Shown here: in pieces, positions 22,025 to 32,530 of the stretch
Numbering within the stretch: the stretch's first letter is position 1
Layout: the number at the start of each line of letters is the position of its first letter
Origin: Eriocheir sinensis
Lineage: Eukaryota; Arthropoda; Malacostraca; Decapoda; Varunidae
Assembly (NCBI RefSeq): GCF_024679095.1
Contig: NC_066515.1
Span: forward strand, 22,934,217 to 22,998,216
Direction: 5' to 3'
Length of the DNA stretch: 64,000 nt
The notes under the pieces: model-generated
Told to the model about the DNA's origin: nothing
Seen by the model: only the letters and a program-made list of their open reading frames with translations
Database searches by the model: none
Program-made: the position numbers and the translations under genes

Positions 22025-22378
22025 TGGCTTTATGGTTTAGTGAATAGAAGACAAGAAGTGTATTGGTGATTTGGAAGGAGCGATGGAGGAAAGAGGGAGA
22101 GGAGGTGGAGGGATGGAGAGAGGAGGTAGGGGCATTGAAGGCTGGGGGAAACCAAAGGAGCGTGGTCAGTGGTCAGGGAGGAGAGATCTATTGGAAGGAG
22201 AGGTATGAAGGATGGCATGAGGGAGGGAAGAAAGAGAGGGGGGACGGATAAAGCACATGGGCGTCCGTGTGTGTGTGTGTGTCTGAGCTATGTGGATGAG
22301 ATGTGGGATTGACTATAATGAGCTTTCTCTAATTGGGAGTGGCAATAATGAGTCCAGCTCGTGATCAGGCCGTGGTGA

Positions 22379-22381
<3 letters not shown>
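22025..22381. other. Purine-rich tract then low-copy sequence
   Basis: 22065-22250 is G/A-rich, directly after a C/T-rich region. A short GT tract lies at 22268-22283; the rest is balanced. Confidence 0.6.

Positions 22382-22433
<52 letters not shown>
22382..22433. repeat. (AC)n microsatellite, 52 bp
   Basis: Perfect AC dinucleotides. Confidence 0.97.
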
Positions 22434-22434
<1 letters not shown>

Positions 22435-22462
22435 TAACTTACTCATACAAATCTCATCCCTT

Positions 22463-22491
22463 TCCTCCTCCTCCTCCTCCTCCTCCTCCTC
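22463..22491. repeat. (TCC)n microsatellite
   Basis: Nine TCC triplets, followed by further C/T-rich sequence to 22530. Confidence 0.95.
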
Positions 22492-22549
22492 TCACTCCTC
22501 CTCTCTTCCTTCTCCTCCGCCTCCAAGAACAGGTAATCCCAAGCGTAAT

Positions 22550-22810
22550 TATCTTCAGGTAAATGAGAAACTCCGCGTAATTCTCCTTTTCTAATTACAA
22601 GACATTAAAAAACTACATTCCGGCGCACATAGAGTAGTCAGCCGTGTACTTTATGCCGCGATATAAGCTGTAATTACAAGCCCGTGCGCGGCCATTAAGG
22701 TTACCGTAGAGGAATGACTTAACTGGACCTATTCTGTGCGTATAATAACTCTTGCCGGGGAAGTGGATTCAATTTGGGGCAACACGGCGGGATGTATTGT
22801 GCTGTCTGGC
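22550..22810. other. Low-copy island
   Basis: Balanced, CpG-containing and non-repetitive, with gccattaaggttacc and attcaatttggggcaacacgg (near match at 6644). Candidate conserved non-coding element, unproven. Confidence 0.4.
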
Positions 22811-23009
22811 CCTGTGTCTTTTTCTTTTTTTACCCGGTTGTTGTTTTTTTGTGTCCACGAGGAATATTTTTTGTGTTTTTAATTTGTGTTGAGTAATTAG
22901 TGTGTAGGTTTTGGTCTAGTAATTAAGAGGGGGAGTTTGTTGGTATATTCTTATCACTCTTATTTATATTATTTTTGGTTGCTTATTCTTACTATTTTTT
23001 ATGTTACTC

Positions 23010-23400
23010 CTACACTTCTACCGCTCGTCTTACTACTACTACTTCTACTATTACGTTTACTACTACTACTACTACTTATATCTTTCTTATTTTTACTATT
23101 TATGTTACTTCTACTACTTCTTCCGCACGTCTTACTACTACTACTACTATTACTACTACTACTACTACTACTATTACTACTACTACTACTACTATTACTA
23201 CTACCTCTATCACGATTATTATTATCATTATTACTATTAGCATTATTATTTTTGGTCTTCTTATTCTTATTATTTCTTCTATTTCTCCTACGACTTCTAC
23301 CGCTCCTCTTACTACTTCTACAACTACTACTACTACTACTACTACCACTACTATTACTATCATCATTATTACTATTAGCATTATTATTTACCGTCATCAT
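23010..23400. repeat. Imperfect (TAC)n/(ATT)n complex with higher-order copies
   Basis: Long TAC arrays broken by ttccgc and ctcgtctt words. The block ccgctcgtcttactac recurs in variants at 23021, 23123 and 23300, and ttattactattagcattatt recurs near 23240 and 23375. The periodic structure is larger than the triplet. Confidence 0.9.
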
Positions 23401-23733
23401 TAATCCATCAAACCAAACGAAAGTGAACATCCCCAGACATCAAGTGCAACAAAAATTGAAGGCCAAGTAGCAAAGACCACAAGTAATAAACAGCAATCAG
23501 TCGGGAAAACAATATTATCCACCGCACGCAGACCGATGTACAATATAATTCCATCCCCGCTAATTGAAAACCGACCATAAATAACGAAGATTGTAAATTA
23601 AACAGAGTAGAAAAAAAAACCGGCGTGTAACTCACCTTCGTGCATCAGGTGAGATTAGTTTGGACAGGTGTGAGAACAGGGCGAAGAGGGCACAGGTGAG
23701 TGAGGAAGTTAAAGGTAATCTGTTAAATGTTTC

Positions 23734-23735
<2 letters not shown>
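23401..23735. other. Low-copy sequence
   Basis: Balanced AT-rich sequence with a CACCT/AGGTG patch at 23630-23700. No gene recognised. Confidence 0.5.
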
Positions 23736-23768
<33 letters not shown>

Positions 23769-23846
23769 AGAAAGTAAAGAAAAAAGGGAAAGGAAAGGAA
23801 AGGAAAGAAAGAAAGGAAAAGAGAAGAGAAGAGAAGAGAAGAGAAA
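23736..23846. repeat. (GA)n, (GGAAA)n and (GAGAA)n compound microsatellite
   Basis: GA dinucleotides at 23736-23765, GGAAA pentamers at about 23785-23807 and GAGAA pentamers at 23821-23846. Confidence 0.93.
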
Positions 23847-24149
23847 AATAGTGACCCCCAGCACACGTGTTCGAGGGGACAGGGAGGGGAGAGGAGAGAG
23901 TCAGGTTCCAGGCTCAGTCACACTCCTCCGATAACATCAGCACTCTTATCCCCGACACGTGGCCTATCACACGCCTCACGCCCCTCTTGCATTACCCTCC
24001 CCACGTGCTGCTCACCGCTGGCCTTTTTACCTTCTTTCACCTTCCCCTCAGAGCCGCTTCTGCCACGTGTCTCCCAGGTCGTCACTTTGTTGGCCATGAT
24101 TAACAGGAGTGTGGATGACGTAATGTGTTGATGGGTTCGTGGTGTTGTG

Positions 24150-24410
24150 TGTTCGATGGGAGGTGGAGAAGGGGAAGGGGATGATAGAGAAGGTTGGGTG
24201 AAGTTAGAAGGGGATGATGGGAAGAGTGGGGAAGAAGGGGATGCGAATTTAGAGAAGAAAGGGGTGAGGTGAGAAGGGGATGAAGAGATAGAGAAGAAAG
24301 GTATGAGGTTAGAATTAAGGGGATGCTGGGAAGATAGAGATGGGAGATGAAGGGTATGGAGAGGTAGAGAAGAGAGGTATGAGGATTGTATGTGTGATGG
24401 ATGCTGTGTA
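24150..24410. repeat. Degenerate ~38-bp G/A-rich minisatellite
   Basis: agagaagaaagg.tgagg occurs at 24251 and 24290, and a variant at 24366 (39 and 76 bp). gaaggggatg words recur between them. Confidence 0.7.
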
Positions 24411-24454
24411 GGGGAAGGGAAATATTGTGTGTATATGAGAAGGGTGGCTTTTTT

Positions 24455-24493
<39 letters not shown>
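24455..24493. repeat. (TG)n microsatellite, interrupted
   Basis: TG dinucleotides with one TT interruption. Confidence 0.93.
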
Positions 24494-24497
<4 letters not shown>

Positions 24498-24589
24498 ATA
24501 TACCGTGTGTAGTCCCAATGGCTTCTTGTGTTATAGTATATTTAAACAAAACCGACTAAAAGGATATAGTGGAAAACATATTAACTAGA

Positions 24590-24803
24590 AAAGAGATACA
24601 CACAGATAAGTACATAGATAGACAGATAGATAAGAAGGGACGAAAATAAGAGACAGAGAAGGAAAAAGAGCAACATCACCTTCCGGGAAAAAAACTGCAT
24701 CTTTTCCTCCTTTCCTTTATATTCTTTCCTTGTCATAATATCTGTCGTACTTTGTCTGTCTGTCTGTTTATCTCTTCCTATCTGTCTATCGATCTATCTA
24801 TCT

Positions 24804-24843
<40 letters not shown>

Positions 24844-24863
24844 TGTGTGTGTCTGTGTGTGTG
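24590..24863. repeat. GATA/GACA ... CTGT/TATC ... GT compound with inverted order
   Basis: Left: atagatagacagatagata at 24614-24632. Right: ctgtctgtctgt at 24754, tatc tetramers at 24779-24806, then GT repeat to 24863. The right side is roughly the reverse complement in motif order of the left. Imperfect. Confidence 0.75.
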
Positions 24864-24903
24864 AACTTCATCTCTGACCCGACTCATACGATTTGTAATT
24901 ACA

Positions 24904-25052
24904 CCTCCTCCTCCTCCTCCTCCTCCTCCTCCTCTTCTTCTTCTTCTTCCTCCTCCTTCTCCTCTCCCACCTCCTCCTGCATGCTCCTCTTCTTCTTCTT
25001 CCTCCTCCTCCTCTTCTTCTTCTTCCTCCTTCTCCCCCTCCTCCGCTTGCAC
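24904..25052. repeat. (CCT)n/(CTT)n compound microsatellite
   Basis: CCT triplets turn into CTT triplets and back, three times, ending in ccccctcctcc. Confidence 0.92.
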
Positions 25053-25069
25053 TTTTCACGTCCTCCCTT

Positions 25070-25196
25070 CCTAATACAGGTGGGCGGGAGGGAGGAGCAC
25101 CTGGCCGGGCCCACTAAACGCACCTCTTCCTGTGTTACCTGGGAACGCGCTGCCTCCCTCGCCGGCGCTCTTTTTACGACCGTCGGGAAAGCATTA
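25070..25196. other. GC-rich low-copy island
   Basis: CpG-containing non-repetitive sequence with cacctggccgggccc. No gene recognised. Confidence 0.35.
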
Positions 25197-25475
25197 AACG
25201 CCCATGATGCCTTTCTCTTCTTGATTTCTTTTTATTATTATTTATCTCTATTTTTTTCTATTCTTTATTTATTTCTCATGATTTTGTCTTCACCTTTAAG
25301 TTATTTTTTTTCGTTTTTCTTCGTCTTTCTCCTAAATGCCCAAGACCCCTTTTTCTCCTTAATTTCTCTTTTTATTATTTATCTCTATTTTTCTCTCTTT
25401 CTTCCTTATTTGTTTCTCATGATTTTGTCTTCATCTTTAATTATGTCATTTTGTTTCATACTATTATTTGGCTTT
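25197..25475. repeat. ~141-bp tandem duplication
   Basis: tctcatgattttgtcttca occurs at 25273 and 25415. aacgccca at 25197 matches aatgccca at 25336, and tttattatttatctctattt is shared. T-rich. Confidence 0.9.
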
Positions 25476-26109
25476 CTCTTACTTTTCCTTCGGCTGTTTC
25501 TTACTTTTTTCTTTTTTCTTTACATTTTCCTTCACCCTAAGAGTAAATATACACACCTTAATTTTCTTCCTTGCTAAGTTTAGTGATTAAGAAAATTCGG
25601 GAAAACATTAACCAATTTTTTGCTCTCTGTGTTGAATATTTCCCCACTCATTTTATCTCGAGCTTTCTCCTTTGCATACCTTTAACGTAAGATACCTGGA
25701 CACGCTCATTCATTACCTCTCCTTACCTGTGCCGTCTATATACGTGCATGGAACCAATAATTAGAGTTTCTTCATAATACTTTGGTTTCAGCTTTCGATC
25801 GGTCTCCATTTTTACACTTTTTACTTATACACAAACTACTTTCTCAATTCGTTCCCTCTCCAACTAACCTCATTTCTCTTTTTCTATATTTGCTCTCCTA
25901 TCTTCTGGTGTGTGTTCTTTCTATGTATTCCTATGTATATGTAGCTTTAAGGTCGGTAATGTTACTTTTTGTCACCTCTCCTCACCTTTCCTCACCTTTC
26001 CTTTCACTCCATACACACACACACAACCCTCGAAACATAACGAAACTCCATAATCCAAATCTGAACGAACCCTGCTTTTTCTCACCTCTCATTTTTCCTC
26101 GCTATGGTG
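25476..26109. other. T-rich low-copy sequence
   Basis: No tandem array; short cctcacctttcctcaccttt repetition at 25977-26002. No gene recognised. Confidence 0.5.
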
Positions 26110-26225
26110 AGAGTCGTGGGTGGAGTCCCTCGGTGTAGGTGGATTCGAACCCTGATCTTTTCCTGCGACTAGGGTTCACAGGATGCCAAGCCCTTACTCG
26201 CCTCCTTATCAACCCTTGGACAGGA
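26110..26225 (-). repeat. tRNA-like / SINE-like remnant
   Basis: Read on the minus strand, gggttcgaatcc (26152-26141) is a good RNA polymerase III B-box. About 40 nt upstream, aggcgagtaagg is a diverged A-box. The spacing is in the tRNA range, and an anticodon-arm-like ccctagtcgcagg lies between. No clean cloverleaf forms by eye, so a tRNA pseudogene or tRNA-derived SINE head is more likely than a functional tRNA gene. No tail or target duplication is evident. Confidence 0.45.
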
Positions 26226-26270
26226 AAATTCGGGGGAGGACGCGAGGGCTGGGCGTGTTAACTAAGGGCG

Positions 26271-26520
26271 TGAACGTTTCTGCGTGATAGGAACGTGGGG
26301 AAAAAACGTTTGCAGCATCAGTACCTCTGGATAAATATTGTGATGCCTGAAGTGACGAGAGGGAGGGAACGTGAAGGGGTGATTGTGTCTACGTGAAGGG
26401 GAATGAAGAAAGAAAACGTTTGAGTGATAGGGACGCCGGGAAAAAACGTTTGAGCATCAGCACGTTTGTATAAATATTGTGATGCGGTAAATGACGAGTA
26501 GGAGGGAGCGCAGCGAGTCC
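26271..26520. repeat. 140-bp tandem duplication
   Basis: gtgatagg.acg then gggaaaaaacgtttg occurs at 26284 and 26424, followed in both by agcatcag and ataaatattgtgatgc. Confidence 0.93.
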
Positions 26521-26622
26521 CGGAAGTCCCGTGATAAATATGAGGAGCTGTGATGAGGCGCCAGGTATGTGCGTACAGGTGTGCTGCGAGGGTCCCACGG
26601 CGGGCAGGTAAGGGCGGGAGGA

Positions 26623-27400
26623 TTGAGGAAGGAGAGAGCGAGAGATAGGAGGAGGAAAAAGAACGAGTTAAAGAAGAGTGGAGCGTTGAAGAGAGTAAGG
26701 ATTTAAAACAGAAGCAAGGAATGAGAGTTAGAAAGAGGAAAAAGAGAGTTAGAGAAGGATGAAGTGTTTAAAAAGAGGGTTGAGGAAGGAGGGAGCGAGA
26801 GTTAGAAGGTAAAAGATTGAGTTAGAGAAAGGTGGAACGTTGAAGAGAGTAAGAATTTAAGAAGGAGACAGGAATGGGAGTTAGAAAGAGGAAATAGAGA
26901 GAGAGAAGGATGAAGTGTTTAAAAAGAGGGTTGAGGAAGGAGGGAACGAGAGTTAGGAGGAGGAAAAAGAACGAGTTAGAGAAGAGTGGAGCGTTGAAGA
27001 GAGTAAGGATTTAAGAAGGAAGCAAGGAATGACAGTTAGAAAGACGAAAAAGAGAAGAGAAGGATGAAGTGTTTAAAAAGAGGGTTGAGGAAGGAGGGAG
27101 CGAGAGTGGGAGGAGGAAAGAGAATGAGTTAGAGAAAGATGAAGAGTTACAGAAGGGGAGTTAAGATTAAGAAAGTAATGAGTTTGAATATAAATGACAT
27201 GAATGAGCGGATACAGATAGGCGTGAAAAAGTAAAGAGGGTTGAAGAAGGATGGAGCGAGAGTTGGGAGGAGGAAAGAAAACAGGTTAGAGAAGGATGAA
27301 GACTTAGAGAAAGGGAATAAGATTAAGGAAGTAATGAGTGTGAATATAAATGACATGAATGAGCGGATACAGAGGATTGCCGTGAAAAACTAAAGATAGG
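26623..27400. repeat. ~155-bp purine-rich minisatellite, five units, two subtypes
   Basis: ttgaggaagga (ttgaagaagga in the last) occurs at 26623, 26780, 26931, 27085 and 27241 (157, 151, 154, 156). Units 1-3 share gttgaagagagtaag.attt. Units 4-5 share aatataaatgacatgaatg and gagcggatacag, so the right part is a second subtype. Confidence 0.96.
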
Positions 27401-27786
27401 AATAGCTGAAGATTGAAGAGATCACGTTGTAGAGAGGAAAATGGTAGAGACAAGTGAAGTGATGTAGGAATATTGGATTGGGAAAATGAGAAAGTATTAT
27501 AATCGAAAAAAAAGAGAATGGGGAGGAAAAATGATAATGAAAAGAGTGAAAACAGTAAAGGCAGAAAATATAAGTATTACACCATTTTTTAAACAATTAT
27601 TTTTATTCACTGACTTTCGATTTTATATTTTTTTCGTAATTCATATATTTGACGCTTACTAATGGGGACTTAAGTATTTAGTATTGGTATTCCCATCCAT
27701 ATGATCTCAATTTCATCCTTTTTTTTTTGTCTTTTGTTAATGTTGTGATTCTTATTTTCTTCTTTTCTTATGTCCTTCATCGCCCC

Positions 27787-27790
<4 letters not shown>
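27401..27790. other. A-rich then T-rich low-copy sequence
   Basis: 27401-27580 is purine-rich, 27580-27790 is AT-rich with a T-run at 27718-27729. No gene recognised. Confidence 0.55.

Positions 27791-27849
<59 letters not shown>
27791..27849. repeat. (CT)n microsatellite, 59 bp
   Basis: Perfect CT dinucleotides. Confidence 0.97.
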
Positions 27850-27852
<3 letters not shown>

Positions 27853-28310
27853 TCACGCACATGCTCCGCCCCATGCTCCTCTCTCCTCCTCTTCCCTCTC
27901 CCTCCCTCACACGTCACTCCGTCCATACTTTTACTCCTTCCCTTTCTCTCATGACTCCTCCCCCTGATAATACCCTCTTTAATTTCTTCAACTGTTCCTC
28001 CTCCTCCTCCTTCTCCCTCTCCTTCTCCTCTCCCTCCTTCCTTCCTCCATTTTTTTCATTTTTGTTTTTTGTTAATGTTTTTATTCTTCTTGTTCTTCCT
28101 CTTTCTCATCTTTGCTTCCTCTTTGTTTCGTAGTCTAGAGCACATCCTAAAGTCTCCACCATCCTTCTCCTTCCCTTCTCCCTCCTTCCTTTCTTTCCCC
28201 CTTCCCTTTTTCCTGCCATCCACCCTTCATCCCTTCTTTTTCTCCCTCTCTCCCTCCCTCCTTCCTCTTCTCCCTCCTTCCCCCTTATGTACACACTTGT
28301 TGCCATTTTT
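27850..28310. other. Pyrimidine-rich tract
   Basis: C/T-rich plus strand with CTC triplets at 27996-28012 and a 12-base T-run near 28306. Open frames are compositional. Confidence 0.75.
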
Positions 28311-28560
28311 TTTTTTTAGTAACGATAGAAAAATCTTACATAAAAGTAATATTGCGCATCAAACGCCAAGTTCCCTCATTGAGCAATTAAGAGGAGGAAA
28401 AGAAGGAAGACAAAAAGCTAACTACAAGAAGGAGAAGAAGGAGGAGGAAGATGAAGTGGAGAAGTTGGAAGAAGAAAGGAAATACGAGGGGCAAGAATGA
28501 TGAATAAAAGAGAATAAGAAAACAATAAAATAACAAATGGAAACGTACATCTTAACGAAA

Positions 28561-28586
28561 AGAGAGAGAGAGAGCGAGAGAGAGAA
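28561..28586. repeat. (GA)n microsatellite, interrupted
   Basis: GA dinucleotides with one GC step. Confidence 0.9.
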
Positions 28587-28974
28587 AAAAAGTAGCAGAA
28601 GAATGACCTCAGACGATGAAAAAAAAAACCAAAAGGAGAAAAAATGAAGCTGAAGAAACCAATCTTTGCCTCTTCTCCAACCCACCTCAGGCGCTACGTG
28701 TGGGCGGAGGAGGAGGAGGAAGAGTCATTAGCTTGTGTGGCCACGAATGACCCTGCCCGAGGTCTGACAGGCGGCACATGGCACTTTATTGATCACCTGA
28801 GAGGAGACCTGGCACTGCTACCTGGCCCGGGGGAGGAGGAGGAGGAGGAGGAGGGCAGTGGTGAAGAGGAAGGAGGGCAAGGAAGGTCAGGAGAGACATG
28901 AAAGGAAGAAAAGAGGAACATTGAGAGGAAGATCAGGAAACGAAAACGAAGGAAAAAAAGGAGATGGAGAAAGA

Positions 28975-28978
<4 letters not shown>
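28587..28978. other. Low-copy island flanked by purine-rich DNA
   Basis: 28670-28830 is balanced with tcattagcttgtgtggccac and gatcacctgag; GGA triplets lie at 28705-28722 and 28829-28855. 28860-28978 is purine-rich. No gene recognised. Confidence 0.5.

Positions 28979-29051
<73 letters not shown>
28979..29051. repeat. (GA)n microsatellite, 73 bp
   Basis: Perfect GA dinucleotides. Confidence 0.97.
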
Positions 29052-29054
<3 letters not shown>

Positions 29055-29102
29055 AAAAGAAGAAACGAAGAAACTACAGCAGAAACATTTTAGAGAGAGA
29101 GA

Positions 29103-29125
29103 AACAGACAGACAGACAGACAGAG
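29103..29125. repeat. (CAGA)n microsatellite
   Basis: Five CAGA tetramers. Confidence 0.93.
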
Positions 29126-30260
29126 AATTGGATGCTAGGAGGCAGAGAGTCAGACAAGCCGAGACGGACAGACAGAAGGAAAAAAAAAGAGACAGACACT
29201 GACACGGAGAAGGTTCAAAGGGCAGCACGGTAACCCTTTTCTCGCTGGATACGTGAATTACATCTGCCCTTTGGAGACCCTCAATTACAGGGTCATTAGA
29301 GGAGCCTAACAACCGCATCGTTTGTCCCCCTGAGCGGCCCTCTCTCTCTCTCCTTCACCCCAACAAAAGGAGTGGCCGAGAAAAAGAGAAAAAGGGTAAT
29401 TCCTGCTTTTGTCTCATTCCACTTCGGTTCCTTCGGTTTCACGAGAGGAAGAAGTCGAAAAAAAAATCCTCGTCCCACCTTTCACATCTTGTCAGGATGA
29501 GAAAGAGTGTAGGAGGAACAGAATCCAGTACTCTTGATATACATTTGGGTACTGTCCTTCTATGCTTTCCTCTTTACTTTTGTGTTATAGGAGAAATAAA
29601 ACACAAGTTGCATATCAAGACATCCCTATCCACACTCCTAAGACATGCTAGAGAACACCAAATAAAGCAGAAAGTATTTAAAAACCGTCCATCGTTTCAT
29701 TTCATATCAGCTTTTATAAGTGATGTTTCTTTCTCTAACATCTCTTTCTTCTCTTCCTCTTTCTTCCTTTCTTCCTACTATTTTCTTCTTCTTTTACTTC
29801 TACTATACAGATCACGAACACACCTGGAAACTGTTTTGAGCCTCAGTTCACATCCATTTAGAAGGAAGGGAAAAGAAAAGGAAAACAAGACCTCATTTCG
29901 TGTGGAGTCCATACCTCGGAGCTGCCCCACGCAACCCTCGGACATTCCCCCACGCCAGTCCAAGGGGAAAAAAGGGGAGGATGACCACAAAAGGCGCTGG
30001 CCAGATATCGAAACAGCGCCACGCAAACCAGTGATACCTGAAGAATTCCTGGCGAGACCGATTGCCAAATGATGGATGAAAGCCGCGATGCAAAGGCGCA
30101 CGCAAGCAGGGAAATGAATGATAAAGAACTTGAATAAAAAACTGAGTACGAAAAGGAAGACAGACCCAAGGAAAGAAGGAATATGGAAACTAAATCTATC
30201 ATGAAATTATTTGAAGTTGATAATCACTTGAAAACCTACGAAATACGAAAGAAAGATTAG
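29126..30260. other. Low-copy sequence with one acceptor-like site
   Basis: 29220-29340 is a balanced island. At 29725-29810 a long pyrimidine tract ends in tactatacag, a good-looking 3' splice acceptor, and a frame stays open from there to the stop at 30072 with mixed (not low-complexity) composition. I recognise no protein family, so no CDS is called. 30080-30260 is A-rich. Confidence 0.4.
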
Positions 30261-30269
30261 CTAAAGGGA

Positions 30270-30608
30270 GTTAATTATGAAAGGAAGGGAGGTGGAGAAG
30301 AAGAAGAAGAAGTTAACAGAGAAGCAGGAAGAGAAGTGGAGAAGAAAAAAGGAAAGGAAAAGAAAGAAGAGTAGATAGTTAAATATGAAAGGAAGAGGAG
30401 AAGAAGAAGAAGGAAAAAGAGAAGTAGGAAAAGAAGACAAAGGATGGAAGAGAAGTGGAGAAGAAAAATAGGAGAAGGAAAAGAAAGAAGAGTAGGTAGT
30501 TAAATATGAAAGGAAGAGAAGAGGAGAAGGAAACAGAAGCAGGAAAAGAGGACAAAGAAGAAAGAAAAGTAGAGAAGGAAAAGAAGGAAAATAAAGAAAG
30601 AGTAGGTA
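30270..30608. repeat. ~110-121-bp purine minisatellite, three units
   Basis: gttaaatatgaaaggaag or gttaattatgaaagg starts at 30270, 30378 and 30499, with a final truncated gttaaaca at 30609. Units otherwise consist of gaagaag and ggagaag words. Confidence 0.92.
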
Positions 30609-31029
30609 GTTAAACATTGCCAGACATGAGAGCAACAAAGAAACACAAATAGAAGAAAAAACAAGAAAAAAAAACACAAATACAAAATAATAAAACATAA
30701 GAACAACACTGAAAAAAAAAATACGAGAAAAGCAACGAAAAAAAAAACATAAGCAGATGAAAACACACACAAATAAAAAGTCAATAAGCTGAAAAGTAAC
30801 GAATTAGAAAAAGCAATCGCTCATAAAACAGAGGAAAGAAGGGAGGGAACACCGCGTAGAGGTATTAGTAAGTCTGCTCACCCATCAATCACTTAATTAA
30901 TGCCCGCAGGTGTGGAGATGCAGCCGGGAGATAGCGCCAAGGTAATCTGGACCCGAAATAGATGGAGGGGAAATTGCCTTTGTCCGAATAGATAAAGACC
31001 AACAGGTATATTGATAAGCGTGTACAGGT
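30609..31029. other. A-rich then low-copy sequence
   Basis: 30630-30780 is A-rich; 30790-31020 is balanced. No gene recognised. Confidence 0.5.
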
Positions 31030-31146
31030 GATAGCGATAAGGGGAGAGAGGGAAGGGTGGAGAGGTTAGGGGTGAAGGGAAGGGGAGGGTGGAGAGATAA
31101 GGGGTGAAGGGGAGGGAGGGATGGAAGGGTGGAGAGGAAGGAAGGG

Positions 31147-31191
<45 letters not shown>
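31030..31191. repeat. G-rich minisatellite leading into (GA)n
   Basis: agggtggagag recurs at 31053, 31086, 31126 and 31143 with ggggtgaagggg between. GA dinucleotides follow at 31148-31191. Frequent runs of 3-4 G could support quadruplexes. Confidence 0.85.
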
Positions 31192-31300
31192 GACAAGAAA
31201 ACATAAGGAAAGAAAAACGAAGGAAAAGAAAGACAAAAAAAGAAGAAAAGTGAGAAAAAAAAAGATTACTTAGAAAATTAGAATAAGAAAACAAACAAAC

Positions 31301-31318
31301 AGAGAGAGAGAGAGAGAG
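31301..31318. repeat. (AG)n microsatellite, 18 bp
   Basis: Nine AG steps. Confidence 0.9.
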
Positions 31319-31990
31319 CACAGGTAAGGCCAAGACTCACCTGTCCGACACCCACAAATTAGTGTGTCGTGAGAACTGAGGGTGTGATGCGGCGACCTGA
31401 TTGGACCACAGAATTCCTCCTCCTTCCTTCTCCTTCTCATCCTCTTTCTCCTCCTCTTCTCCTCTTCTCCTCCTCCTCCCCGCTGACCAGATGCTTCATA
31501 GGCCTCTTTGGTGAATTTATTAGGCCAATACTTTCCGACACGAAGGTTTGACGCGCTCTGTTATTGCCGGGTGAAAGGTATGAAGGCGGGGAATGTATTT
31601 ACGAACTCCCGGCTTCAGCGAGGAGGAGCTTATCTTCGTATTAGGGAGGTTATGTGTTGGGGTGTGGCTGTGTTTTCTTCTTATTCTGTTGTTATGTTTT
31701 TTTACTTGGCTTTTTAATTGATTTTGGGGGGAGGGATGAAAGAGAACACCATTTTGTGACTATGGTTGATTTTTTTTTCTTTTACGGCAGAGGAGACAGT
31801 GTAAGGGCGTAAAAAAATAATAATAATGAAAAAAAAAACGCTACTTACTGCTCCTGAATAGAGTAGAGTGGCCAAAAAGAGAACTCAATTTCGAGAGGAA
31901 AGGTGTCCTGAATGTGACGAAGATGGCTGGAAAGAAAATACAGAGAGATTGAAATAAAGAAAAATTAAACAATAAAGAATTCTCAGACCT
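31319..31990. other. Low-copy sequence with CTC patch
   Basis: 31410-31480 is CTC-rich. 31490-31640 is balanced with CpGs. 31640-31850 is T/G- then A-rich. No gene recognised. Confidence 0.5.
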
Positions 31991-31992
31991 TA

Positions 31993-32530
31993 AAGTACAG
32001 TCGTGAAAGAGAAAATTATGAAGGAAATGAAAAAAACAGATCAAGACTTCGAAGAGTAAAAAGTACAGTCGTGAAAGAGAAAACGATGAAAGAAATGAAA
32101 AACAGATCAAGACTTCGAAGAGTAAAAAGTACAGTCGTGAAAGAGAAAACGATGAAAGAAATGAAAAACAGATCAAGACTTCGAAGAGTAAAAAGTACAG
32201 TCGTGAAAGAGAAAATATTGAAAGAAATGAAAAACAGATCAAGAATTCGAAGAGTAAAAAGTACAGTCGTGAAAGAGAAAATATTGAAAGAAATGAAAAA
32301 CAGATCAAGAATTCGAAGAGTAAAAAGTACAGTCGTGAAAGAGAAAATATTGAAAGAAATGAAAAACAGATCAAGAATTCGAAGAGTAAAAAGTACAGTC
32401 GTGAGAAAGAAAATATTGAAAGAAATGAAAAACAGATCAAGAACTCGAAGCGTAAAAAGTACAGTCATGAAAGAAAAAAATATGAAAGAAATGAAAAACA
32501 GATCAAGAATTCAAAGAGTAAAGAGTACAA
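31993..32530. repeat. 66-bp minisatellite, eight units, open in several frames
   Basis: aagtacagtcgtga anchors at 31993, 32061, 32127, 32193, 32259, 32325, 32391 and 32457 (68, then 66 each time). 66 bp is 22 codons, so each plus frame gives a 22-residue repeat: one has KEMKNRSRLRRVKST, another KKYSRERENDERNEKQ. Minus frames give ISFNIFSFTTVLF-type repeats. The second plus frame has no ATG in view. I treat it as a minisatellite, because openness in several frames argues against selection on any one of them. Confidence 0.97.

Noticed and set aside
24590..24863. Large inverted repeat around 24.7 kb
   Set aside because: Only the order of simple motifs (GATA, GACA, then CTGT, TATC) mirrors; the arms do not pair continuously, so it is described as a compound microsatellite.
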